From: Dyella caseinilytica
GTDB lineage: Bacteria; Pseudomonadota; Gammaproteobacteria; Xanthomonadales; Rhodanobacteraceae
Assembly: GCF_016865235.1 (NCBI RefSeq)
Contig: NZ_CP064030.1
Coordinates: forward strand, 2,170,001 to 2,234,000
Length of the DNA stretch: 64,000 nt
Direction of reading: 5' to 3'
Part shown: positions 54,501 through 62,920 of the stretch, piece by piece
How the letters are laid out: each line of letters starts with the position of its first letter
How positions within the stretch are numbered: position 1 is the first letter of the stretch
The notes under the pieces: generated by a model
What the model saw: the letters and a program-made list of their open reading frames with translations, nothing else
What the model was told of the DNA's origin: nothing
The model's database searches: none
Program-made: the position numbers and the translations under genes

Positions 54501-57500
54501 GGCGCCGCTGGTTGTTTCGATTGTCAACAATCCGACCAAGGTCTACGACACCAATACCAATGCCACGCTCGGAGCCGGCAATTACACCTTGTCCGGCCTG
54601 ATTGGCGGCGACAGCATCTCGCTGACCAATACGCCGACCACGGGCATCTACGCTTCGGCCAACGCGGGTATCGAGGGCGTAACTACCACGCTCAATAGCA
54701 GCAACTACAGCGCGACCGGCAGCACGCTGTTATCGAACTACGTGCTGCCGACGCTGGCCAGTGGCTTCGGCACCATTACCCCGGCGGCGCTCGGCATAAG
54801 CATCACCGCCAGCCTCAATCAGCCAGTCACGAAGGTGTATGACGGCACGAACACCTACTTGCTCAATGCCACGAGCGGTAGCGGGACCACTTATACGCAG
54901 GAGTTCAACCTGACTGGTTTTCAGGGCAGCGACAGTGCCTATGTCGATGCCAACATCACTGGTTACTTCGCGAGCAAGAACGTCGGCAGCAACCAGCCCT
55001 TCCAGGTCACGCTGAACGCTTCGGATTTCACCTTCACCAGTGGCAGCGCAAGTAATTACACCTTCCCCACCTATGTGTTCACCACCGGCAGCATCACGCC
55101 CGCGCCGCTGACGGTAAGCCTGGTTGGCAATCTCAACAAGGTGTATGACGGCACCACGGTTGCACAGCTCACCTCGTCCAATTTCCAGGTCAGCGGTTTT
55201 GTCAGTGGCGAAGGCGCAACGATCACGCCAACGACGTCGTTCAACTACACCACCGCCAACGCCGGCAGCAACATAGCGATCAACGGTACGCTGACGGCCA
55301 ACAACTACACCGCCAACAGCGGCACGCTGCTGTCCAACTACACGTTGGCGAGCAGCGCTTCGGGACTGGGCAACATCGCGCAGGCGCCGCTCTACATAAC
55401 GGGCGTGTACGCTACTAACAAGGTCTACGACACCACCACCAATGACACGCTCAACGTCGCTTCCGACGGCCTGGCGGGATTGGTGGCTTCCGACGTAGGC
55501 AATGTCACGCTGACCAGCTCCACCTCGGGTACGTTTGCGCAATCCAATGTCGGCACTGGCATTGGGGTCACGGCGAATGGTTTCTCCATTTCCGGTAGCG
55601 CCGCGTCCAACTACAGCCTGCAGCCAATCACCGGCCTGACCGCCAATATCACGCCCGCGCAGCTCACCCTCAGCGGTGTCACCGCCGCCGACAAGATTTA
55701 CGACGGCACCACCGACGATACGCTCAATACTGGCAGCGCCGCGCTGCAGGGTGTGCTCGGCAGCGACAGCGTGACGGTGAATGTGAGTGGCGCCGCTGGC
55801 ACGTTCAGTACTGCTAACGTTGGCAACAACCTCGCGGTCAGCACCAGCGGCTTCACTTTGGGTGGCGCGCAGGCGGGCAACTACACACTGGCTCAACCCG
55901 GTGGACTTACGGCGGACATCACGCCCGCGCAACTCACTGCAGTGATCACTGGCAGCCCGACCAAGGTGTACGACGGCACCGATTCGGCCACGCTCACTGC
56001 GTCCGATTACACCTTGACGGGTTTCGTCAACGGGCAGGGGGCCTCGATTCCGCAGTCAGCTACTGCCAATTACGTGACGCCCAATGCCGGCACCGGCCTG
56101 GGAGTGCAGTCGACCTTGGTGGTTTCGGACTTCGTGGCCAATGCCGGCACGCTGTTGTCCAACTACATCCTGCCGACGTCCGCGACCGGCAATAACGGCG
56201 TGATTACGCCGTACGTGCTCAACCTCAGCGGCACGCGCGTGTACGATGCCGGCACGGATGCGCTGGGCAATCTGTTCGGTACAGTGACCGGCCTCAACGG
56301 TGACACGTTTACTTTGAGTGGACAGGGCTCGACGTCGAGCAAGAACGTCGGCACGTACACCGGCACCGGCGCGACCTCGGGCTCGCAGCCGTTCAATCTC
56401 GGTTCGTTGGCCCTGACTGCCGCCGGCAGCAGCGGCTCAGGTACGGACCTCGCCAGCAACTACACGTTGGTCGGCGGCGCGGATGCGTTTGTGATCACGC
56501 CGGCGGTGCTGACCATCACCGGCACCACGGTCAACACCAAGACCTATGACGGCACCACCACGGCGACTTTGGGCGGCACGCAGACGCTGCAAGGTGTGCT
56601 CAGCGGTGACAACGTCACCGTCGCCAATGACGTCGGCAACTTCAGCTCGCCGAATGCCGGCACCAACATTCCGGTTAGCTCCGCCATCACGCTAGGCGGC
56701 ACCGATGCCAGCAATTACATCCTCACCGAGCCGACCGGGCTCTCCGGCACCATCACCCAGGCGGTGATCAACCTCGCCGGTACGCGCCAGTACGATGCGA
56801 CCAACAATGCCAATGCGAGTGCTTTCGGCAGCAACGGTGTGATCAGCACGGGCGTGGATGGTCAAACGCTGACGGTGACAGGTGCGGGCGCGGTGTCGAG
56901 CTCGGATGTGAACACCTACACGCAGACCGGCGGCACGTTCAATCTTGGCTCACTGGTCTTGGCCAATGGCTCTGGCCTGGCCAGCAACTACACGCTGGGT
57001 ACTAGCAACACGTTCACGATCACGCCCTATGTGATCAATCTCTCCGGCACGCGCCAATACGACACGACCACCAACGCCGACGCGAACCTGTTCGGCAACA
57101 GCGGCACGATCACTGGCGTGGGCGGCGAAACGCTCACGCTGAGCGGCGTGGGTGGGGTATCAAGCAAGAATGTAGGCACTTACAACGGTACTGGCTCGAG
57201 CACCGGCTCGCAGGGGTTCAACCTCGACACGCTGCAATTGAACAGCGGCACTGGCACTGCCAGCAACTACACGCTGATCGGTGGCGCGGACCAGTTGACC
57301 ATTACCAAGGCGCCGTTGACCATCACCGGCACCACGGTCGACCCCAAGACCTATGACGGCACCACCACGGCGACTCTGGGCGGCACGCAGCAGTTGCAAG
57401 GTGTGTTGGGCAGCGACAACATCACCATCGCCGACGACGTCGGCAACTTTGCTTCGCCGAATGCGGGCACGAACATCGCCGTCAGCTCCGCCATCACGCT

Positions 57501-60500
57501 GGGCGGCACCGACGCGGGCAATTACACGCTCACGCAGCCGACCGGCCTCACCGGCACCATCAACCAGGCGGTGATCAACCTCAGTGGCACGCGCCAGTAC
57601 GACGGCAACATCGATGCCACCGCCACGGCTTTCGGCAGCAACGGCGTGATCAACACCGGCGTAGCTGGCCAAACGCTTACGCTGAGCGGCGCGGGTACGG
57701 TGACGAGTGCAAACGTGGGCAGCTACACCGGTGCGAACTTCAACACCGGCACGATTGCGCTGAACAACGGCACAGGCCTGGCCAGCAACTACACGCTCGT
57801 CGGCGGCACCGATACGTTTGCCATCACGCCCTATGTGCTCAACCTGATCGGCACTCGGGTGTACGACACTACCACCGGTGCCAATGCGAGTCTGTTCGGT
57901 AACGACGGTGTGCTCACCGGCGTCAATGGCGAAACGGTGAATCTCAGCGGCTCGGGCGTGCTTAACGGCAAGGACACGGGTACGCAATCGTTCGCCAACC
58001 TGGGCACGCTGAGCTTGGCCAGCGGCACGGGTTCAGCCAGCAACTACACGCTGGCCGGCGGCACGGATCAGGTGACCGTTACGCCTTATGTGCTCAACCT
58101 CAGCGGCTCGCGTGCGTACGACGGCACCACTGGAGCCAATGCCGCACTGTTCGGCGCGGGCGGCGTACTCACCGGCCTGAATGGTGAAACGCTCGCGCTG
58201 AGCGGCTCGGGCACGGTATCGAGCGCGAATGCGAGCGTGAACCCCTACACCGGCACTGGCGCGACCAACGGCTCGCAGGGCTTCAATCTCAACACGCTGC
58301 AATTGGGCGACGGCAGCGGCCTTGCCAGCGACTACACGCTGATCGGCGGTACGGACTCGCTGACGATCAACCAGGCCGTGATCAACCTCAGTGGCACGCG
58401 TCAGTACAACGGCGGTAACACTGCGAATGCCAGTGCGTTCGGCAACAACGGCGTGATCAGCACCGGCGTGAACGGCGAAACGCTCACGGTGACCGGCTCG
58501 GGCTTGGTGACGGGCACGAACGTGGGTAACTACACGGGGGGTAACTTCAACGATGGCACGCTGGCCTTGACCAATGGCTCGGGCTCGGCCAGCAACTACA
58601 CGCTGGTTGGAGGCAGCGATGCCTTGGCGATCACACCGTACGTGCTTAGCCTCACCGGCACGCGCGTGTACGACACTACCACCGGTGCCAATGCAAGCCT
58701 GTTCGGCAACGGCGGCATACTCACCGGTGTGCATGGCGAAACACTTACGCTGAGCGGCGCTGGCGTCCTGTCCACCAAAAATGTAGGCCTGCAGCAGTCC
58801 TTCGCCGCCAACGGCCTGACGGGTTTTACGCTCACCGGCAATGGTTCGGCACTGGCCAGCAACTACACGCTGACAGGCGGCACGGATTGGGTGACGATCA
58901 CCCCCTACGTGCTCAACCTCGGTGGCTCGCGCGCGTACGACGGCACCACGGGCGCCAACGCAAGCCTGTTCGGCAACGGCGGCGTACTGACCGGCTTGAA
59001 CGGCGAAACGCTCACGCTGAGCGGCTCGGGTACGGTGTCGAGCGCGAATGCGAGCGCGAACCCCTATGCCGGTATCGGCTCAAGTACGGGCACGCAGGGG
59101 TTCAACCTCAACACGTTGCAATTGGGGGATGGCACCGGCCTGTCCGCCAACTACACGCTGATCGGCGGCACTGACGCGCTGACGATCAACCAGGCCGTGA
59201 TCAACCTCAGCGGTACACGCCAGTACGACGGCGGTGTGGGTGCCAGCGCCAATGCCTTCGGCAACAATGGCGTGATCAGCACTGGCGTGAACGGCGAAAC
59301 GCTGACGCTGACCGGCTCGGGCTCGGTGACGAGCGCCAACGTGGGTAACTACACGGGGGGCAACTTCAATGATGGCACGCTGGCGCTGACCAATGGCTCG
59401 GGCTCTGCCAGCAACTACACGCTGATCGGCGGCATCGACTCACTGACGATCAATCAGGCCGTGATCAACCTCAGCGGTACGCGCCAGTACGACGGTGGCG
59501 TCGATGCCGGCGCGAGTGCCTTTGGCAACAACGGCGTGATCAGCACCGGTGTGAACGGCGAAACGCTCACGCTGACAGGCTCGGGCACGGTGACAGGCGC
59601 CAATGTAGGTGGCTACTCGGGATCTAACTTCAACACCAGCACGCTGGCTCTGGGCAATGGCTCGGGCTCGGCCGGCAATTACACGCTGGTCGGTGGCAGC
59701 GATACCTTGGCGATCACACCGTATGTGCTTAGCCTCACCGGCACGCGTGTTTACGACGGCACCACCGGCGCCAATGCCAGTCTGCTCGGCAACAACGGCG
59801 AACTGACCGGCGTGAATGGCCAGACGCTTACGCTGAGCGGTACTGGCGTGCTGTCCAACAAGAATGTCGGTCAACAGCTGCCCTTCGCCAGCAGCGGCTT
59901 GAATGGCTTCACGCTCACTGGCAATGGTTTGACGCTGGCAGGCAACTACACGCTGACGGGCGGCACAGATTGGGTCACCATCACGCCTCTCGCTATCAAC
60001 GTCAGCGCCACCGGCGAGAACAAGATCTACGACGGCAACACCACCGCCGGCGTGACGTTTGCAAGCCATGGCGTACTGCCGGGCGACACGGTGAACTTCA
60101 GCGATGGCGCGGCCAACTTCAGTTCGCCCAATGCTGGCAGTAACGTGTCGATCGCTGTCTCCGGCATTACCGCATCCGGTGCCGATGCCGGCGACTACAC
60201 CTTCAACACGACGGCCACCACCAGCGCAACGATCAGCCCGTACGTGCTCAGTCTCACCGGTACGCGCGTCTATGACGGCAGCACCGATGCGAACGCGGGC
60301 CTGTTCGGCAACAACGGCGTGCTGACCGGCGTCAATGGCGAAACAGTGGCGCTCAGTGGCTCGGGCGTGCTTACCAGCAAGAACGTGGGCACGCAGCTTG
60401 CGTTCGCCAATACCGGCTCGCTGGTGCTGAGCGACGGTACCGGCTTGGCCAGCAACTACACGCTGGCCGGCGGCACCGACTGGGTGACTATCACGCCACT

Positions 60501-60999
60501 GTCGATCGTGGTCGACGCTACCGGTACCAACCGTTCGTACAACGGGCAGGTGGGGGATGTGGTTTCGCTCACGGCCGAGGGTGTCGTGCCGGGAGATCAG
60601 TTGAGCTTTACAGATAGCTCGGCCAACTTCGCCAGTCCCTTTGTTGGGAACGGCAAAACCGTCACGGTCAGCGGCATTACGGCGATCGGCACGGATGCGG
60701 CCGATTATGTGATCACCGACCCGATCACCATCACCACGGCCGACATCACCAGTGCGGGCTTCGTCGGCAGCGGTGTGCAGAGTAGCTGGATCGCACAAAT
60801 GCAGGGCGGCTTGCAATCGACGCCGATTGCGACGCCGTACGGTTCGACCGATATGGATACGGTCGGCGTCTATACCGGCAACCAGCAGTTGCGCCATCAA
60901 CCGATTGAACGTAACCGCGCGCGCGTCGACTTCCATTCCGGCCTCGCCTTGCAAATGCAGAACGGCGGCGTGCGTCTGCCCTCGGATGCCTCGCCGTGA
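51505..60999 (+). CDS. two-partner secretion exoprotein (TpsA) with YDG/MBG-type repeats
   Basis: A 3164-residue secreted filamentous adhesin-type protein. The N-terminus has the extended signal peptide region typical of large exoproteins (MNHIYRLCWNRSLSQWVPAS), followed by the hydrophobic core LLAMSLSMAGLAHAG. The TPS domain (about 65-320) carries NPNGVLFGQSAQVNVGSLVAST near 142-163, the part recognised by the outer-membrane partner. From about residue 550 to 3050 there are 28 repeats each opening with K/R-x-Tyr-Asp-Gly (or YDT, YDA, YNG), the YDG/MBG domain family. The last ~100 residues are unique. It is probably exported through the TpsB encoded next and displayed or released for adhesion or aggregation. 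The long antisense frames are repeat-driven shadows. Confidence 0.93.
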   Translation: MNHIYRLCWNRSLSQWVPASELAHTTQVGGGSRKRSVTGQRSMALSLLAMSLSMAGLAHAGAAPTGGQIVSGSGQIQQVGHVTTIRQDSSTLMLNWQSFNVGSDQTVDFLQPGSSAIAINRIFSNTPSEIDGHLNANGQVWLINPNGVLFGQSAQVNVGSLVASTLDFDDSTLDTNNRSFSGSGKGSIVNRGTITAANSGYVALLGNQVSNQGTITAQLGTVALAGGSAVTLTFTGSQLVHVQVDQSTLDNLAENRQLIVADGGRVIMTAGAKDALLASAVNNTGVVQAQTVQNHGGTITLLGGMTAGQVNVGGTLDASAPNGGSGGSIETSAANFNLANDAHITAAAPHGQAGTWLVDPTDLIISSTDATTISNTLQGGTSVTEQTTANTVTGVGTQSAGLGDITLAAGAQVSWSNPASTLALEAYNGINVNGQISGSGKVFMQATGTSGGGITIGSGGSIQGGAGVTLVTATKFVNNGSSTAVSTGTSVPWLIYSVDPTEDTTGGLTPNFIQYNAPYQTAPAASGNGFLYSGVAPTLTVTGLSGSVSKSYDGTTNATLSASNLTDSGLINGDTIASATGTYQSANAGSNIGVTTPGTIGGYAITTSAGIPVYGYSLSGTASANIGTINQAVLTATIVGDPTKVYDGTTTATLSSSNYQLTGFATGQGATVNQPSSVAYAGADAGSQQVNATFTITNFVAGSGTNLSNYVLPTSASGMGAITPAPVLLSGLLANNKVYDGTATDVLNLSNVGIYGVISGDSSDVTLSTAGGTGTFASTNAGNNIAVSISGFTLTGSKASDYELIDPTNLTANITQKALTINGVTATDKVYDGTTSDTLNVGSATLDGVVGGDNVTLLTSSATGNFSQSDVGSDLAVTASGLSLAGSAASNYTLTEPTGLTASITPRPLTVSFNGSPAKTYDGTDAATLTQNDFSVTGFVGTQSVTVSQSPAIYASSNAGTNIGVTATLQPSDFTAGSGTSLSNYSFNSIVTGTGTINPAPLVVSIVNNPTKVYDTNTNATLGAGNYTLSGLIGGDSISLTNTPTTGIYASANAGIEGVTTTLNSSNYSATGSTLLSNYVLPTLASGFGTITPAALGISITASLNQPVTKVYDGTNTYLLNATSGSGTTYTQEFNLTGFQGSDSAYVDANITGYFASKNVGSNQPFQVTLNASDFTFTSGSASNYTFPTYVFTTGSITPAPLTVSLVGNLNKVYDGTTVAQLTSSNFQVSGFVSGEGATITPTTSFNYTTANAGSNIAINGTLTANNYTANSGTLLSNYTLASSASGLGNIAQAPLYITGVYATNKVYDTTTNDTLNVASDGLAGLVASDVGNVTLTSSTSGTFAQSNVGTGIGVTANGFSISGSAASNYSLQPITGLTANITPAQLTLSGVTAADKIYDGTTDDTLNTGSAALQGVLGSDSVTVNVSGAAGTFSTANVGNNLAVSTSGFTLGGAQAGNYTLAQPGGLTADITPAQLTAVITGSPTKVYDGTDSATLTASDYTLTGFVNGQGASIPQSATANYVTPNAGTGLGVQSTLVVSDFVANAGTLLSNYILPTSATGNNGVITPYVLNLSGTRVYDAGTDALGNLFGTVTGLNGDTFTLSGQGSTSSKNVGTYTGTGATSGSQPFNLGSLALTAAGSSGSGTDLASNYTLVGGADAFVITPAVLTITGTTVNTKTYDGTTTATLGGTQTLQGVLSGDNVTVANDVGNFSSPNAGTNIPVSSAITLGGTDASNYILTEPTGLSGTITQAVINLAGTRQYDATNNANASAFGSNGVISTGVDGQTLTVTGAGAVSSSDVNTYTQTGGTFNLGSLVLANGSGLASNYTLGTSNTFTITPYVINLSGTRQYDTTTNADANLFGNSGTITGVGGETLTLSGVGGVSSKNVGTYNGTGSSTGSQGFNLDTLQLNSGTGTASNYTLIGGADQLTITKAPLTITGTTVDPKTYDGTTTATLGGTQQLQGVLGSDNITIADDVGNFASPNAGTNIAVSSAITLGGTDAGNYTLTQPTGLTGTINQAVINLSGTRQYDGNIDATATAFGSNGVINTGVAGQTLTLSGAGTVTSANVGSYTGANFNTGTIALNNGTGLASNYTLVGGTDTFAITPYVLNLIGTRVYDTTTGANASLFGNDGVLTGVNGETVNLSGSGVLNGKDTGTQSFANLGTLSLASGTGSASNYTLAGGTDQVTVTPYVLNLSGSRAYDGTTGANAALFGAGGVLTGLNGETLALSGSGTVSSANASVNPYTGTGATNGSQGFNLNTLQLGDGSGLASDYTLIGGTDSLTINQAVINLSGTRQYNGGNTANASAFGNNGVISTGVNGETLTVTGSGLVTGTNVGNYTGGNFNDGTLALTNGSGSASNYTLVGGSDALAITPYVLSLTGTRVYDTTTGANASLFGNGGILTGVHGETLTLSGAGVLSTKNVGLQQSFAANGLTGFTLTGNGSALASNYTLTGGTDWVTITPYVLNLGGSRAYDGTTGANASLFGNGGVLTGLNGETLTLSGSGTVSSANASANPYAGIGSSTGTQGFNLNTLQLGDGTGLSANYTLIGGTDALTINQAVINLSGTRQYDGGVGASANAFGNNGVISTGVNGETLTLTGSGSVTSANVGNYTGGNFNDGTLALTNGSGSASNYTLIGGIDSLTINQAVINLSGTRQYDGGVDAGASAFGNNGVISTGVNGETLTLTGSGTVTGANVGGYSGSNFNTSTLALGNGSGSAGNYTLVGGSDTLAITPYVLSLTGTRVYDGTTGANASLLGNNGELTGVNGQTLTLSGTGVLSNKNVGQQLPFASSGLNGFTLTGNGLTLAGNYTLTGGTDWVTITPLAINVSATGENKIYDGNTTAGVTFASHGVLPGDTVNFSDGAANFSSPNAGSNVSIAVSGITASGADAGDYTFNTTATTSATISPYVLSLTGTRVYDGSTDANAGLFGNNGVLTGVNGETVALSGSGVLTSKNVGTQLAFANTGSLVLSDGTGLASNYTLAGGTDWVTITPLSIVVDATGTNRSYNGQVGDVVSLTAEGVVPGDQLSFTDSSANFASPFVGNGKTVTVSGITAIGTDAADYVITDPITITTADITSAGFVGSGVQSSWIAQMQGGLQSTPIATPYGSTDMDTVGVYTGNQQLRHQPIERNRARVDFHSGLALQMQNGGVRLPSDASP
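53150..60750 (+). repeat. 28 tandem YDG-type coding repeats in tpsA
   Basis: Repeats are about 75-105 residues long. Early copies follow KVYDGTTxATL (about 11 units); later ones follow LSGTRVYDGTTGANASLFGN or LSGTRQYDGGxxAxAxAFGNNGVI. Some pairs are nearly identical at DNA level, for example the units opening near 56515 and 57315, and those near 58375, 59195 and 59455, which points to recent duplication or gene conversion. Confidence 0.88.
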
Positions 61000-61052
61000 T
61001 CGATCACACCAAGCTGCACCACAACAAGCTGTCCTACCGCCCCGGTGAATTC

Positions 61053-62753
61053 ATGAAAAAAGAGCCACAGACGGCTGCGTTGCGTCTTTCCCTGCTTTGC
61101 TCGGCGCTTGCCTTGTGCGCGCCGGCCGTGCACGCGCAAACACATGTCACGACGCCGCAAACCAACAGCGGCCAGTTGCTGCAGCAGATGCAACAGCCAC
61201 CGCAACAACCGTCATCCAACCTGGATCTGGACATACAGAAACAGAAAAGCCAACGTTCGGGAGACAACAGCAAGTTCTATGTGCGCACTATCCAGATCAG
61301 CGGCAACCAGCTACTGCCCACCAATGCCCTGCATGCGCTGGTGGTTTCCGGCGAAGGACATGAGCTAAGTCTCAACGATCTGGATGACCTGGCGGACAAC
61401 ATCAGCACCTACTACCACGATCACGGCTACCCGCTGGCGATCGCCTACGTACCGGCGCAGACCCTGCATGATGGCGTGGTGCGCATTGCGGTGGTCGAAG
61501 CGCGTTACGGCAAAGTCCTGCTGCAGAACCAGAGTGCCGTCGGCCACTATCCGCTCAGCGCCACCTTGTCGCCGCTGCAACCGGGTGATCCAGTGAGCGA
61601 TTACAGCCTGGAACGCAGCTTGCTGCTGTTATCAGATATTCCCGGCGCGCTGGTCAATTCCGTCGTGCGTCCCGGCGAAGCGGAGGGCACTTCCGATCTG
61701 GTAGTGAACGTCACCTCCGCGCCTCGCTACACCGGCACGCTGGGCCTGGATGATTACGGCAATTCGTATACCAATCGTGAGCGCCTTTCCGGCACCTTCG
61801 ATGTCAACGGTCTGTTCCATCAAGGCGACCTGCTTGATTTCAGCGGTGTCAGTTCCGGTGCAGATATGGATTATGGCCACGTCGGCTACCGTTATCTGCT
61901 GACCGGGCAGGGCACCACGCTGGGCCTGGGAGTAACCGGTCTCGATTACCGGCTGGGCAATGGCCTGTCCGATCTGCATGCGCACGGTACGGCCACCACC
62001 CAGAGCGTCAACCTCTCGCAGCCGTTCATCCGCAACACCCGCGGTAACCTTTATGCGCAGCTCGAGTTCGATCACAAGCACTTGTATGACGACATCGATC
62101 TGGCCGGATTGGAAACCCATCGCCATGCCGACAACTGGGTGTTGACCGTGGCAGGTGACCAGCGCGACAGCACCGGCATCACCAACTTCAACGTCAGCGG
62201 CACCTATGGCCGTTTGCATCTGGACAACTTCCAGACCCTGTTCTACGACTACTTCGGCGCGCGTACGGCCGGCAGTTTCGTGAAATTGTATTACTCCGCA
62301 TCGCGCCTGCAGCAGCTCGATTCCACCAATGCGCTGTATTTCGGCTTCTCCGGACAACACGCCAACAAGAACCTGGATACCTCCGAACAGTTCTATCTGG
62401 GCGGCCCGAACACCGTGCGTGGCTATGACGTCGGCGTGGTATCCGGCGCACAAGGCAATCTCGCCACTATCGAATATCGCCACGACTTCACCATCTCGGC
62501 CATGCCTGGCCCATGGCAGGCGTCGGCCTTTGTCGATAGCGGACACGTGCAGGCGTACAAAGATCCATTTCTTCCAGGCACCAACGGCGCGCGCCTCAAC
62601 AGCGCAGGCTTGGGACTGCATTGGTCTGCGCCGCACGATTGGGTGATCGCCACCAGTGTGGCCACACCCATTGGCAACAAGCCGGTGCTGGCAGGTCCAC
62701 ACGTCAGCACGGCAACGCGGTTCTGGTTCCAGGTGCAGAAGGGGTTTTACTGA
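61053..62753 (+). CDS. two-partner secretion outer-membrane transporter (TpsB, ShlB/FhaC family)
   Basis: A 566-residue outer-membrane protein. The start at 61053 gives MKKEPQTAALRLSLLCSALA with cleavage near VHAQ; a GTG at 60996 overlapping the tpsA stop would place 19 residues before the leader. After a Gln-rich linker (LLQQMQQPPQQPSSN) come two POTRA domains (about 65-215: FYVRTIQISGNQLLPTNALH, GYPLAIAYVPAQTLHDGVVR, GAKVLLQN-like YGKVLLQN). A 16-strand barrel follows with the conserved-loop region around EQFYLGGPNTVRGYD and a terminal Phe-Tyr in FQVQKGFY. It secretes the TpsA encoded 53 bp upstream; the gene order and spacing indicate one operon. Confidence 0.92.
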   Translation: MKKEPQTAALRLSLLCSALALCAPAVHAQTHVTTPQTNSGQLLQQMQQPPQQPSSNLDLDIQKQKSQRSGDNSKFYVRTIQISGNQLLPTNALHALVVSGEGHELSLNDLDDLADNISTYYHDHGYPLAIAYVPAQTLHDGVVRIAVVEARYGKVLLQNQSAVGHYPLSATLSPLQPGDPVSDYSLERSLLLLSDIPGALVNSVVRPGEAEGTSDLVVNVTSAPRYTGTLGLDDYGNSYTNRERLSGTFDVNGLFHQGDLLDFSGVSSGADMDYGHVGYRYLLTGQGTTLGLGVTGLDYRLGNGLSDLHAHGTATTQSVNLSQPFIRNTRGNLYAQLEFDHKHLYDDIDLAGLETHRHADNWVLTVAGDQRDSTGITNFNVSGTYGRLHLDNFQTLFYDYFGARTAGSFVKLYYSASRLQQLDSTNALYFGFSGQHANKNLDTSEQFYLGGPNTVRGYDVGVVSGAQGNLATIEYRHDFTISAMPGPWQASAFVDSGHVQAYKDPFLPGTNGARLNSAGLGLHWSAPHDWVIATSVATPIGNKPVLAGPHVSTATRFWFQVQKGFY

Positions 62754-62920
62754 GGAAGGGTGGGGAAGGGCATGCCTTCGACAAACCTTCCTTATCCTGA
62801 TTAGAGCGAAGATCCTTATGTAATTTGCTGAGCGCGGGGATTTTCGTCAGCGCGCCATAGCAACAAACAATTAGATGAATTACGAAGGTTGCCGCACTTC
62901 GACACCTTCCATTTTATGCA

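Noticed and set aside
54730..60954. Long minus-strand open frames opposite tpsA (up to about 500 codons)
   Set aside because: They mirror the repeat units, have no family features, and arise because the GC-rich repeats lack stops in that frame.
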